In this document: positions 9,900 to 20,117 of the stretch, in pieces
Layout: each line of letters opens with the position of its first letter
Position numbering within the stretch: the first letter of the stretch is position 1
DNA from: Phytopythium helicoides
Taxonomy: Eukaryota > Oomycota > Peronosporomycetes > Pythiales > Pythiaceae
Assembly: GCA_024867545.1 (NCBI GenBank)
Contig: JANFNE010000029.1
Span: forward strand, 516,046-580,045
Length of the DNA stretch: 64,000 bases
Direction: 5' to 3'
The notes under the pieces: generated by a model
Told to the model about the DNA's origin: nothing
Seen by the model: the letters and a program-made list of their open reading frames with translations, nothing else
The model's database searches: none
Program-made: the position numbers and the translations under genes

Positions 9900-11597
9900 T
9901 TAGCAACCATCACCACCAGCAATGGTCAAGCACGCCGTGCTCGGGAAGATAGCCATCAGGTTGGTCATGATTGACCAAACCAGTGCGAAGCACACAACGA
10001 AGACCGTGAAAGCGCCGAAGCGGCGGCTCGAGCCTCCCGTGCGAAGCAACTCCTGAGTAGCCTCCTTCTGAGGAGGCAACAAAAACAGGAACACCCACGC
10101 AAACGCAGTCATCGCGTACATGATGATCACCGCGTACGTAATGTCCGAGCGAATCGAGTGCGTGTCCTCCATAATGCGCTCCGTCGTGAGGTTGAACGGA
10201 CGGTCGATGACGAGCGTGAGGGAGGTGGCGAAGGGCGAAGCGACGTTGGCGACAGTGGTCATGAGGCCGTACATGGCGCCTTCGTTTCCGATACCGGAGA
10301 GCTCGATGACGACGAAGTTGCCAATCATCCAGCCGACACCCGAGGGGAGGTTGACAGCGATTGGTGGACCAAGCCAGAACCATTGGTTACGGAGAACATC
10401 CCAGACCGTGATCATGGTGACCGTGAGATCAACGGCAATGACAAAAATGCCAGTGCCGACAATCATCCAGCGCCAGTTCCAGTGAAGACCGAACTTGGAA
10501 GTGATCATGAGACCAAACATGAAGAGTAGGTTGCTGAGGATGTCGCTGAGGGTGCTGTTGATGGTCGTGACCCCGACGATGTGCGACGCAATCGGGGAGC
10601 TTGCCGTGTAGGAGATGTCGGCGAAAATGTGGGACAGGAAAATGTACCAGATAACTTGGTAGACGGCGCGCTTGCACACCAGATCGAACAGACCTCTCAG
10701 GTAGCTGCCAAGGTTCGCGCGCTCGTGCTTCTGCTCGGCGATGAGGTACCAAGTTGCAGGGATAACAGGCGCCGTCAGCACAGCAACGATGATCATGAGC
10801 TGCGGGAAGCTCAGCGAGAAGTCGAAGGTGCCGCCGTAGTCCACGCCATTGAAGCAAAAGCCGACTAGAATTTCGCCAAGAATGACGAACACAGTGCGCA
10901 CAGTGTAGATCATGGTCTGCGTCTTGCCACGAACCTCCACCGGCTCACGTTGGGCGAGCTCCACTGTAATACTGTCCGCGCACACGTCCGACATGACGTA
11001 GCCGAAGGCAGCGAGGAACATCAGCACGACGTACTTGGCACCGGCATCAGCGGCGCTGGTGTTCAGGCGCGCGCGCACTTCGTCGGTGTACTCGGACGGC
11101 TTCAACTCACGGTCGGCTGGGTTGGTGAAGTACGGCTCTCCAACAGGAGAGCAGGCCATGACAATCAACATGATTTCACAGATCACCCAGCCAATGAGCA
11201 TGTACGGACGACGGCGGTAGCCGAAAATCGGGAAGCAGTCGGAGATGATTCCGTAGAAAACCTTGAAACTCCACGGGAGCACGACGAGTGTAGCAGCAGT
11301 CGTGACCTTGGAGCCACTAGCATTCAGGTACTGCTGCATGAGCGGGTAGACAGTAGCCGGGAGCAGACCGTAGACCAGGCCAACGGCGGCGTACTGGAGA
11401 AGGAGTCCGATGTTGTCGCGGCTCGTTAGAACGGGGCGGCCACCAGGACGAAGAGCACCGCCTTCAATATCGTTGACGTCGGGGGTCTTGGCACTGTTGT
11501 AGCCATCGTTGGCATCCTTGGGCTGCGACGTGCCGCTGAGGAAGGACAGGCGAGCCGTGTCGAGTTTGGTGGGCGGTCCACGGTTGGGCGTCGTCAT
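9900..11597 (-). CDS. BT1/folate-biopterin transporter family MFS protein 4
   Basis: 565 aa from the ATG at 11597 (MTTPNRGPPTKLDTARLSF), closely related to copy 3. It has the same BT1 signatures (DCFPIFGYRRRPYMLIGW, ADSITVELAQREP, FNGVDYGGTFDFSLSFPQ). About 250 nt at 10078-10330 is nearly identical to 7678-7930 in copy 3, with only an occasional mismatch, whereas the last 40 codons have diverged (RTGGSSRRFGAFTVF versus RKGGESRLIGWVTVV). That sharp edge again points to gene conversion inside the array. The frame stays open upstream of 11597 without an ATG that aligns to its sister copy, so 11597 is the preferred start. Confidence 0.88.
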   Translation of the reverse strand: MTTPNRGPPTKLDTARLSFLSGTSQPKDANDGYNSAKTPDVNDIEGGALRPGGRPVLTSRDNIGLLLQYAAVGLVYGLLPATVYPLMQQYLNASGSKVTTAATLVVLPWSFKVFYGIISDCFPIFGYRRRPYMLIGWVICEIMLIVMACSPVGEPYFTNPADRELKPSEYTDEVRARLNTSAADAGAKYVVLMFLAAFGYVMSDVCADSITVELAQREPVEVRGKTQTMIYTVRTVFVILGEILVGFCFNGVDYGGTFDFSLSFPQLMIIVAVLTAPVIPATWYLIAEQKHERANLGSYLRGLFDLVCKRAVYQVIWYIFLSHIFADISYTASSPIASHIVGVTTINSTLSDILSNLLFMFGLMITSKFGLHWNWRWMIVGTGIFVIAVDLTVTMITVWDVLRNQWFWLGPPIAVNLPSGVGWMIGNFVVIELSGIGNEGAMYGLMTTVANVASPFATSLTLVIDRPFNLTTERIMEDTHSIRSDITYAVIIMYAMTAFAWVFLFLLPPQKEATQELLRTGGSSRRFGAFTVFVVCFALVWSIMTNLMAIFPSTACLTIAGGDGC

Positions 11598-14276
11598 GAC
11601 GGACCGAGGGAGTCGAGGCGGGCGGGCGCTTGGGCTCTTGTCGGTGAATTCCGGAATGATAAAGCTGCTGAGAAGCCTCACAAGGGCAGAGAGACTGCTC
11701 GAAGGCCCGAATCAGCTATCAATGGACGGTAAACCGCAGTCGCCGTGACAGAACGCACCTTCCTCGGTGGCACAGGGCCTGCTGTAGCTGCACAAGCGAT
11801 GCAAGGCTCACCAGCCGTGACAACTATATTTTAGTAGGATTTGCATGAACCTGATAGCAAAAATAGGTATAATATCCTAAGATCCAAAGTTTAAATTTTT
11901 ATCATATGATTTTATCTTTAAAATTAGGTTAAACAGCCTGATTCATGTACTAAAGCCTATAATAATTCTAATTAAACATATCTGATCGTCTTTACAGTGT
12001 CTGTAACACACGTGGCTCGTTTTTGAGATCACCAGTGGCACTTGGACCTGCGGCGGGGAGCAACGCGGCTGACATGTGCTCCTCCCTCCCTCCCTGCACG
12101 ACTGCGTGCCCTGTGCATGGTGATTTTCACGCTACTCGGCTTTTTATACTTGCATCAAGTCAAAGCAACCTTGAAAAGAACCGTAAGCCTTGATTTCGTC
12201 GACAGACTGAGACCGAGCATTCACGTTGTCGACGAAAAGCCTGCCCGGGGGATGAACTGCGAGCGAACTTTGCTCGCCCCGGCTCCACGTTAGTTGCTGG
12301 GGCTGGCACGCAATACGTACCAGTCTTAATCTGAGTTTGAGCATACATCTCGTGGCGTTGGCAGTCCGAGCCACTCCCATCGAAGGTGTTCTCAGAGCGA
12401 AGCTAACGGCGACCAAATGGTGAATCAAGTGTGCAGCAAAGCCATCTCCGCACATAGAGCACGTGCTCGATTCATTCCAGCTTCGGTCCTCGAGATCTGT
12501 AGACGAGCAAGCGGCTCATGCTATTGGTCTGTGATCACCAATCACCAGAATGAACACATTGAAGCTCGAGGGATCCCGCACGACAGAGCCATCAGATACT
12601 GTGTGTGCACGACGGGATGCGCATGGTTTGCTGTGCGGTTAGCAAATCTCGTCGCTTTTCTGGAGCGGCAGCAGATTAATGCTCGCTTGATGAGCAAGCG
12701 CGAGGCGGAGAGACCTGTGATCGGCGTAAACACCGGTCCTCGACGTTGGGTCGAAGCGATCTCCGCTTCAATCGCACCCAGTGTGGAGCCCAATGGACGA
12801 CTCGGTTTGGGATTTGTCAGCCCTCAGAGCCGAAAATGTCCAGCTGACCGATTGCTCTGCTATGGGGACCGCCAGCTTGCTTGAAGTCCCACCGATTGGC
12901 GAGCGAAAGAGGCTCTTGCAACTTCTGATCGGATACACTCGGGCAAGTGTAGGTCGCTCTAGAGCTCCCTCGCTCACGCTGTGCAAACAGTACTCGGGTG
13001 CAGCCGAGCCACCGTCTCACCCGGATACATGTACTGTACCGTTGAACACAGCGTGCGTGCCTCGGTTCGTACGAAGTATTGCGCAACTACCCCACCTAGT
13101 CTCCAACTCACCGACATATTTCTACAAGCACGGCAAGGGGACTCACATCATCTGTGGTAGTGTTCAGGTCATCAGGCATCATGCCAAGAACGGAAACAGT
13201 AAAACAATAGACTACATCCTGGTCCGTAGTCGTCGTCAACCCACAATGACTCGTTCAACGACCTACGTGCTTCAATTTGGATCCGGTCAAGCCCTCGTGA
13301 GCACGATACAGAGCGACTGGATAGCTTCCAACGGCCAACGATTGACGCTGACGCGTCGATATTGGATGTCGTGTCGTGTGGCAGACAGCTCAGTTTTGCG
13401 CACAAGATAGTTGGCATTGGAAGCTCCCACGTGAGAGGGATGTCAAGGTTGGTGTCTGCCGCGTCAATTTGGCCTCCACACCACCTAAAGAACTACAGTT
13501 CCCTTGGACTTGAAGCTCCAGCAATGCGCCTACTGCTGCTGCAAGCTCCTCGTCGACATGTCTCCCTGAAGAAGGCGCTTCTTGTGGTGCGCATGTGGTT
13601 ACTGGAAAGGGTCCGACAATTGGTTGCGCTGAACGTCGATGATCTTGTGCTGCGACGATACCGCACTTGAAAAGCTTCCAGGACGATGTCAGCGTGCACC
13701 TCCAGTCTTTCTGTCTCGAAGGACGACTATGCAAGTGGAAGCACAGCAAGCAGCGCGTCGTCCGCGGCGCGCTCCCTCATCCTCCCTCAAATCGCGCGCG
13801 TCATGAAGCCACGTGTGGCTACCTTCACTTAGACTCATCATGCGCACGACACACTTCGCGGCAAATCATCGCTGCCACTGACTTGGCGAACTCAGGTGAC
13901 GCTGCGGCGAAGATTTTGGGAGGGCCTGGAGGCTGGATGTGTGTATCTGTCGAGTCGCTATGACAGTCCCTACGACGCTCGGCTCACGGGCTGGGCTCCT
14001 GAAACTCAACGCTAATGAGCTAGCATGCATTGCTTTCAGAGACTACATCATTCGCAGTCTATTTTATTGTGTTGGAAGTTACGACGTTGGGAACCAAGGA
14101 GATAACTGTGAGAAGAGCGAAGGAGAAGCACACCTTCCTGATACCGCCAAGGAATTCTCTCTGATGTTTGTCAGCATCATGCACAATGCCAAGAGAGGCA
14201 TCTCAAGTCCACCAAGCTACTTACAGGCCAAACTCGCAGAGAAACATCAAGTAACTATTCATTCAAGTCGAATATC
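11598..14276. other. 2.7-kb gene-poor region with an AT-rich island
   Basis: No gene I can support. Positions 11824-11990 form an AT-rich island (poly-T/A runs, TTTAAATTTTT, several TATAAT-like words) in otherwise GC-rich DNA; this could be a decayed repeat or a promoter-like spacer. Open frames of 150-210 codons at 12417-12884 and 12781-13410 overlap others on both strands and lack domain-like composition. The right end would hold the 3' flank of the permease ending at 14277. Confidence 0.4.
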
Positions 14277-15761
14277 TTACGCAGCAGTCGCACTGTGGTA
14301 TCGCACAGGCTGCGGCCCACTGAGCAAGTTCTCGCGCATATCCTTGACGACTCCGGGAGTAATAGCTTTCTTCGCCTCGAGTCGCGGCTGCACGACTCGG
14401 TAGAAGTACACGCCACCAATCAGGTACACAACGACAGTCGCAATGATCGACGCCACAAACTGCATGTTTGTGATGCCCGTGTAGATGACGGCGATGAGCG
14501 CGAGCAGGCTGAGCACAAAGCACAAAGCAGCACCAGGAATACCGAACGGGCTCACATACGGTCGCGATCTCTCGGGCTGGTTGACTCGGAGCAGGATGTA
14601 CGATAGCAACTGGAAGAGGTACGAGATGAGTCCGCCGAGTAGCGTCATGTTGATGAGCACCGAGCCCAAATTGTCGTCTCCGATGGCAAAGTGCAAGATG
14701 ATCGTGATACCAACTGTGAGAATACCTCCGACGATCAGAGCTCCGTATGCAGATCCGTTCCGCGGGTGCTCCTTGGCCAGGTAAGGCGGGTAGTATCCGT
14801 CACGAGCGATGGCGTAGAGAAGTTGACCCATGAAGAAGAAGTACGCGTTCGGGCTCGTAATGAGTGCGATCACTGTCAGCCACTTGAAAAAGACCGTGAC
14901 TCCTGCCGTGGCACCAAAGATGGTCTCGAAACCAGCAACCAGAGGAGTCTCGACGTCGACCATTGCAGCCGCGCCAGGCGAGATCAGCGAGTTGAAGATG
15001 GCGGTGCCGAACGACAGGAAAATGAGCGTGATCATGGTGATGGAGAGACCTCGAGGCATGTTCTTCTCCGGGTCGATTGTCTCTTCGTTGGCAAGAGGCA
15101 GCTCCTCAATCCCAAGGTAGAACCACAGCACGAACGGGATAGCCTCGATCGTGTCGCTCCAATTCGTGAACTTCCACTCCTGCTTCACCACCCACTCGTT
15201 GTAATTCAGGTGCGGCGCAGCGCAGCAGAAGAATGTAATAAGGAGGAGAACACAAAGCACGGATGCGCACGCCTGAACTCGGAAACTCGCGACGACTCCC
15301 ATGATGTTGAGACTCGTGAACGCGACGCCGAAGAGCAGAAACCAGAGCGGCGCGTAGTCGTTGTTGATGTCAAAGACGGCGCCGAGGTATGCGTAAATGG
15401 TGTACAGCATGGAAGCGTTGACGGCAATCATCTTGATACTCTCGGCGAGACCACTGCAGAAGGCAGCGCGAGGACCCATGGCATGAAGTGCAAAAATGTA
15501 GGGGCCTCCGTCGGCAGGAATCATGGCGGCCATCTCTGCGATCGAGAAGGAAAGAGTCACGTAGAGCACCGTGACGATCGAGAGCAGCACCATGAGTCCG
15601 TCAAAGCCCGCTACGAGAGACGATTGCCAGCCGTAGAACTCTCCACTGATGACGGCTCCGATGCCCAGAGCCCACAGATGCGGGACCTTGGCGTAGCGCC
15701 TTGAGTGTCCTTGTTCATTTCCGTCTTGAATGTCGACCGAGACGGCGCTGACAGACGCCAT
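14277..15761 (-). CDS. APC-superfamily permease 1, ethanolamine-permease-like
   Basis: 494 aa from the ATG at 15761 (MASVSAVSVDIQ). After a short polar N-terminus comes the TM1 motif GAVISGEFYGWQ, then about 11-12 spans. The amphipathic motif GIEELPLANEETIDPEKNMP follows TM6, the position where APC transporters keep their substrate-loop signature. The overall pattern matches the ethanolamine-permease branch of the APC superfamily (TC 2.A.3), proton-coupled importers of small amines or amino acids. It lies just downstream of copper amine oxidase 1 on the same strand, which suits uptake of an amine that the oxidase then degrades. Substrate is inferred from family and context only. Confidence 0.82.
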   Translation of the reverse strand: MASVSAVSVDIQDGNEQGHSRRYAKVPHLWALGIGAVISGEFYGWQSSLVAGFDGLMVLLSIVTVLYVTLSFSIAEMAAMIPADGGPYIFALHAMGPRAAFCSGLAESIKMIAVNASMLYTIYAYLGAVFDINNDYAPLWFLLFGVAFTSLNIMGVVASFRVQACASVLCVLLLITFFCCAAPHLNYNEWVVKQEWKFTNWSDTIEAIPFVLWFYLGIEELPLANEETIDPEKNMPRGLSITMITLIFLSFGTAIFNSLISPGAAAMVDVETPLVAGFETIFGATAGVTVFFKWLTVIALITSPNAYFFFMGQLLYAIARDGYYPPYLAKEHPRNGSAYGALIVGGILTVGITIILHFAIGDDNLGSVLINMTLLGGLISYLFQLLSYILLRVNQPERSRPYVSPFGIPGAALCFVLSLLALIAVIYTGITNMQFVASIIATVVVYLIGGVYFYRVVQPRLEAKKAITPGVVKDMRENLLSGPQPVRYHSATAA

Positions 15762-17267
15762 GAGAGTGCTGTTGAGTCGGAAGAAGCTCGGACTCGGCAG
15801 GCTAGACGCCAATCTGGAAATGACGGAAGGCGAGAGAGGGAGAACACGAGAGGGGTGTCAAGCGTGATCCATGTGTGCTATGACTCGAGCGTGCTCCCTG
15901 ATCGAGCCGTGTACACAACCTGCCATAGCAGCGCAGTGTACAGCTTGAAGCGAGGGTTTAACTATCGTGGAGGACACATCTCCTCTGCAACAGCGGCAAT
16001 CAGTCGTGGCTTCGATATGCAGCAGAGCAGAGCACAACTCCGCGTGGTGACTTCCGTCGAGAGCTCTATGGGATCCACAAAGGTCGGCAGTGGGGTGCCA
16101 TACCCCGTGCCACTCTTGCTCTCGTGTCCCCCTGAGATCGGCCGACGCGCAGTTTGTCACGAGGCTGCAGACGACCACCACGGGGCTCAATTGGCCGCCT
16201 GGGCTGCGTCACCGCCCGGTCTGAGACCTGGTGCACATGAATTCAGCCCCAGCATCACCTTGTGATTACCAGGGCGAGTTAGCGATGGGGTCGTCCCGCA
16301 ATCTCGTCGACAGAACACCGACACATAAGCTTAGGCAGCGCTTACTGTACAGCAGAGGACCACTTCACGTTGAAGTGACCATGAACCAGCAAAGCTACGT
16401 GGCTGCTTCGCTTTGCTTGCACAATACGACAAAGAGGTCTTGGCACTGCTGCGTCCACGAATCCTTCACTGCAAACCATGTCTGCCCTGCTTGAGACACG
16501 GTGGACGCTTCACTTGGTGCTGGGCAGACCAGGAAGATAGATGACACAGTAAATGCCTGTGAGCCGGTGCAGGAAAGCAAAACAAGGGCCATTCTCAAAC
16601 GAATCGCTGCGACTAGGAAATACAGGCGCTTGAAAGCACTTGGTTGTGCAGATTGTTGGAAATTTCGCTGCTTGCAACGTTCGTATCGAGTTTTATTCGC
16701 CCAAGTGTGATCTGATTGTGAAACCACGACGGCTTCGGAAATTGTTGTGGAACTGCTAGTACAGGTGCTGGTTGATGAAAGTCTGCAGGACTGAGACGAT
16801 CTGTGCAAGACTCGAGGTTAGCTTACCTTCTCCTGCCAAGCGTTACGTCTAGACTTCACTAGCCTTGGCACATTTCGCGAACCTTCATGGCTATCTAGAC
16901 CATGCCTGTAGCTTGTCTGGAGCTTTGTTTTGAGTGGGAAATCTCCACTTGGTTCCAGCTTGGACCGCCGCATCATCAATGTCGTGGTCATCACAACAAC
17001 ACGCACAGACTCCGATCTTAAAACATCAATGTTGCCAATGGTCAGATCAAAACGATTCAGGTACTTTGACTAGTTGGAGAGTCAAATCAAGAGAGGGCAT
17101 GTTAGTTGATTCATCTCATTGAATAATGCAAACAGTTCGAGCAACAATGCCACAGGCTACAAACAGGTTTTTCTCATCAAGAGAATAGAGGAAATCGCAG
17201 ATCTCAATCCAAATCAATTTTTCAGCCGATGCGACCGCCATTTTCAGGGTTGTTGACTTCGACGTTT
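15762..17267. other. Intergenic region between permease 1 and amine oxidase 1
   Basis: 1.5 kb with no supported gene. It includes the permease 1 promoter side and the 3' flank of the amine oxidase. Open frames at 16395-16808 (minus) and 16501-16710 (plus) overlap each other and are low in coding character. The part from 17000 on is AT-richer than its neighbours. Confidence 0.35.
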
Positions 17268-19274
17268 CTACGGGAGGCTGGCTTCCTTCTTGCCGCTGCA
17301 GCAGCTCGCCTCCACGCCATGCAGATCCGAGGAGTCTTTTCCATTCGGGTCCTCCGGCACATCCAGTGTAGGATTCCGGTCGAAGAAACCCTCAGGACGG
17401 AACTGGAAGCCGCAGTAATCGACTGGCATGATCGGCCAGTCCTCCGGACGAGGGAAGTGGGTCATACCGAACGTATGCCAAACAACAATGTCCTCGCCGT
17501 CCACCGAACGGTTCTTCGAAGTGTACTCGGGGAGACCAGCGCCACCAGGGTGCTGGTTCGGGGTGTATCCAGCAGCCCACATCTCGTCGCGCTCGTACTG
17601 CGTCACCCACAGATGCTTGGTCGTGAACGCCGCACGCTTGCGAATCGACGACTCGTCAGCAGCAAGAAGCAAGGGCTGACCCTCGGGGAACAGCACATAT
17701 CCCGTCGAGCGACCAAGACGGTTCTTGGCCTCGCTCGAGGCAATGCGCCACAGACGACCCTTGTCCATCGCAGCCTCACGTTGAGCTTCCTTCTCCGTCT
17801 TGAGACGCGTCTCCGAGCGACGGAACGCGTTACCGCGAGGGTTCTCAGGTCCCATTGGCACACGCTCAGCCTGGAGCTCGTCGACGTGGCACTTGGTGCC
17901 GTCGATGGCAACATCAAGACGAGCCGAGAACATGTGCTGGTGGCACGGAGCACCAAGGCGCGGGGCCAGTTCTGTTGCGTACGGGTAGTCCTCAACGTCT
18001 GGACGCCCTGAGGTAAAGACAATTCCCGTCGCCTTGCACTCGAGCTGGATCTTGCCGTCGAGGTAGAAGTACCAGTAGAAGCCGTAGTCGTAGTTGCCAA
18101 CCGTGACAAAGTAGGAAACGACAAAGCGACGCTGGCGACGCACTGTGCTCGTGTTCGGGGTCGCGAGCACGTCCGTGTGCTTCCACAGAGTGCCGAAGTC
18201 CTCCTCGTGCATGCAAATGCCATTCTTGATAACCAATGGCTCGCAGAAGTCGTTCACCACCGTCACGTCCAAGTACTGGATCTTGCCGAGGCAGTCGCAG
18301 CCGAGCACGAGTGAGTTGGCAAGACGACCGAACTGGTACTCACCAGCGTCAAAGTAGTTCTGCCAGTCGTGCATGGGAGTCGGCTCACCGTACGGCACCA
18401 CCATCTCCGACACGGCGGCGCGGTTCAAGATGCGGCGCTTGCGTCCATGGTCGTTGAACGAGATGTCGTGCAGCGTAAGACCCTCGCGGCCATTGAAGCC
18501 GACTCGCATCTCCCAGTTCTGCCACGAGATGACGTTGTCCTTGACGGTGAAGCTGGCGCCTTCAGGCTGCTTGATGTGGAGTGGCTTCATGTCCGTACGC
18601 ATGGTGATCTCCGGATCAATGTAGTCGCCCGACTCCATCGGGACGTGCGTGTAGCCCGTGTCAATCACTCGGAGGACTTTGCGGTTCGTCAAGTCGACGT
18701 GGCACACGAGGCCGTCAATGGGATGAGCGTACATGGCGTGTGCCTTGCCGTCCTTCTTGAGGAAGCTGAGCACGCGAATGACGCGCACGCCAACCTCGTC
18801 GTCGTATCCGTAGACACCAGCAGACAACTGCTCGCCTCGAACCAAGTCAAGGTCCGTCACTCCACGACGGGCGAGCGCCTCCACGTAGCGCGGGTCAGCC
18901 TTGCAGATCAACTCGCCGTCGTAGCAGTCCTGGTCCAGCACGGGCATGACGCCGTCCGTGCGCGGGTCGAGTTCCTTCTCAAGCACCACCTTGCGAGCGG
19001 GGACGTCCACGACCATCTGATGCGTTGTGTTCTTGACTTGGTCGTGGACCAGCGCTCCGATCTCACGGGGCACGGCGTCTCCCGGCTGGAATGCCTCGAG
19101 CACCTTGTGGTGGGGCTCGCGCAGCATGACGTACGCGAAGCGGATGTCGGGGCCCGCATGGCCAGCGTCAGCAATAACTTCCTTGACTGTGAGGATCTCT
19201 TCGGCTGTGATCGGGTCCAGCGGATGCAGCACGCGGCTAGCGGATGCAGTGGGCGAGTTGAGATTGGGGGCCAT
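17268..19274 (-). CDS. Copper amine oxidase (primary-amine oxidase) 1
   Basis: 668 aa from the ATG at 19274 (MAPNLNSPTASASRVL). It has the full catalytic set of copper/topaquinone amine oxidases: Asp309 in YFDAGEYQFG as catalytic base, Tyr395 in VGNYDYGFYWYF as the precursor of the topaquinone cofactor, His445 and His447 in APCHQHMFSARLD, and His606 in TFGMTHFPRPEDWP as copper ligands. The N2/N3-type domains occupy roughly residues 15-210. The enzyme converts RCH2NH2 to an aldehyde, ammonia and H2O2. No signal peptide is evident, and the C-terminus (KKEASLP) is not a clear peroxisomal tag, so a cytosolic place is the simplest reading. It sits between two ethanolamine-permease-like genes on the same strand. 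Confidence 0.93.
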   Translation of the reverse strand: MAPNLNSPTASASRVLHPLDPITAEEILTVKEVIADAGHAGPDIRFAYVMLREPHHKVLEAFQPGDAVPREIGALVHDQVKNTTHQMVVDVPARKVVLEKELDPRTDGVMPVLDQDCYDGELICKADPRYVEALARRGVTDLDLVRGEQLSAGVYGYDDEVGVRVIRVLSFLKKDGKAHAMYAHPIDGLVCHVDLTNRKVLRVIDTGYTHVPMESGDYIDPEITMRTDMKPLHIKQPEGASFTVKDNVISWQNWEMRVGFNGREGLTLHDISFNDHGRKRRILNRAAVSEMVVPYGEPTPMHDWQNYFDAGEYQFGRLANSLVLGCDCLGKIQYLDVTVVNDFCEPLVIKNGICMHEEDFGTLWKHTDVLATPNTSTVRRQRRFVVSYFVTVGNYDYGFYWYFYLDGKIQLECKATGIVFTSGRPDVEDYPYATELAPRLGAPCHQHMFSARLDVAIDGTKCHVDELQAERVPMGPENPRGNAFRRSETRLKTEKEAQREAAMDKGRLWRIASSEAKNRLGRSTGYVLFPEGQPLLLAADESSIRKRAAFTTKHLWVTQYERDEMWAAGYTPNQHPGGAGLPEYTSKNRSVDGEDIVVWHTFGMTHFPRPEDWPIMPVDYCGFQFRPEGFFDRNPTLDVPEDPNGKDSSDLHGVEASCCSGKKEASLP

Positions 19275-20117
19275 TCGTGAAGCTTCAGCTCGAGTGGTGG
19301 TGCGCTGGGGACTGGAGAAATTGGAAAGTGAGCTTCCGACTACGTGGCTAAGGCTTCATGCCGAGGCCTCGGAGCACCTACATGGGGATTGATGCATGGA
19401 GAGACCGACATTGAAGCGGTCACCTGCCCTCTGGATGCCGCCTCACGGGCGATGCATTCAAATGCACAAGTGAGGCCCATCTCCCCGCTTTTGACACACA
19501 CAGATGCCGAAGCGGGATGCGCTCACGCGATGATGACCCGGTGGATTAGAGCGGCGGAATCGTCCCGCAATCCGTGACTCGACTCGATCAGACTGGGTGC
19601 GAAGCTGCCACGTCAGTTAGTGATAACAAGCGCCATAATGGAGCCAAGTGAAGATGCTGGGGTGGCCATGGGAAGCTCCATGACGAGACTCATGAAGGAC
19701 CTCCGCGAATGGAGTGCGAGTGACCGCGACGACGTGTTCGAGGCCTGGGCAGTGCTCAAGATGGCTCTTGTGCTGGGCGGACCTGTTTGCAGGATGAGCA
19801 GCAATGTCTCGGAGCAGTGGCACTGCCGACGCATCCTGAGTCGGCGTGGTCGTCTTGGCTCACCAATGGAGGTCGGAATGTCGGAAAAGGATCACCAGCT
19901 CACCTGGCCGGTCGGAAAGAAACGAGTCGATGGCAAACTTGTTGGACATGCGGATTTCATTTCGTTAAACAACACGGAGCAGCAACGAGCACATGAAAGA
20001 TGTCGTGATGATATTATAATCTGCAAAGTGGACATGAGTGGCGAGGTCTCCCGATGGCCTGCCGACAATGAAGAAATAGAGCTACGCTACTAGATGAGAG
20101 GAACGATACGTGGCAAC
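19275..20117. other. Intergenic region upstream of amine oxidase 1
   Basis: 843 nt. A plus-strand frame (19620-20093) and a minus-strand frame (19613-19834) are open opposite each other; neither matches anything I know, and the plus frame begins at GTG. I read the region as the amine oxidase 1 promoter plus the 3' flank of permease 2. Confidence 0.35.

Noticed and set aside
12781..13410. 209-codon plus-strand frame in the gene-poor region
   Set aside because: Overlapped by frames on the other strand, no recognisable domain, mixed composition. Not strong enough to call a gene.
17229..18011. Long plus-strand open frame of 260 codons
   Set aside because: Lies antisense to copper amine oxidase 1. 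It is Arg/His/Val-rich with no domain, and similar antisense frames recur opposite amine oxidase 2 (24549-25604, 25659-26786) because of shared codon bias.
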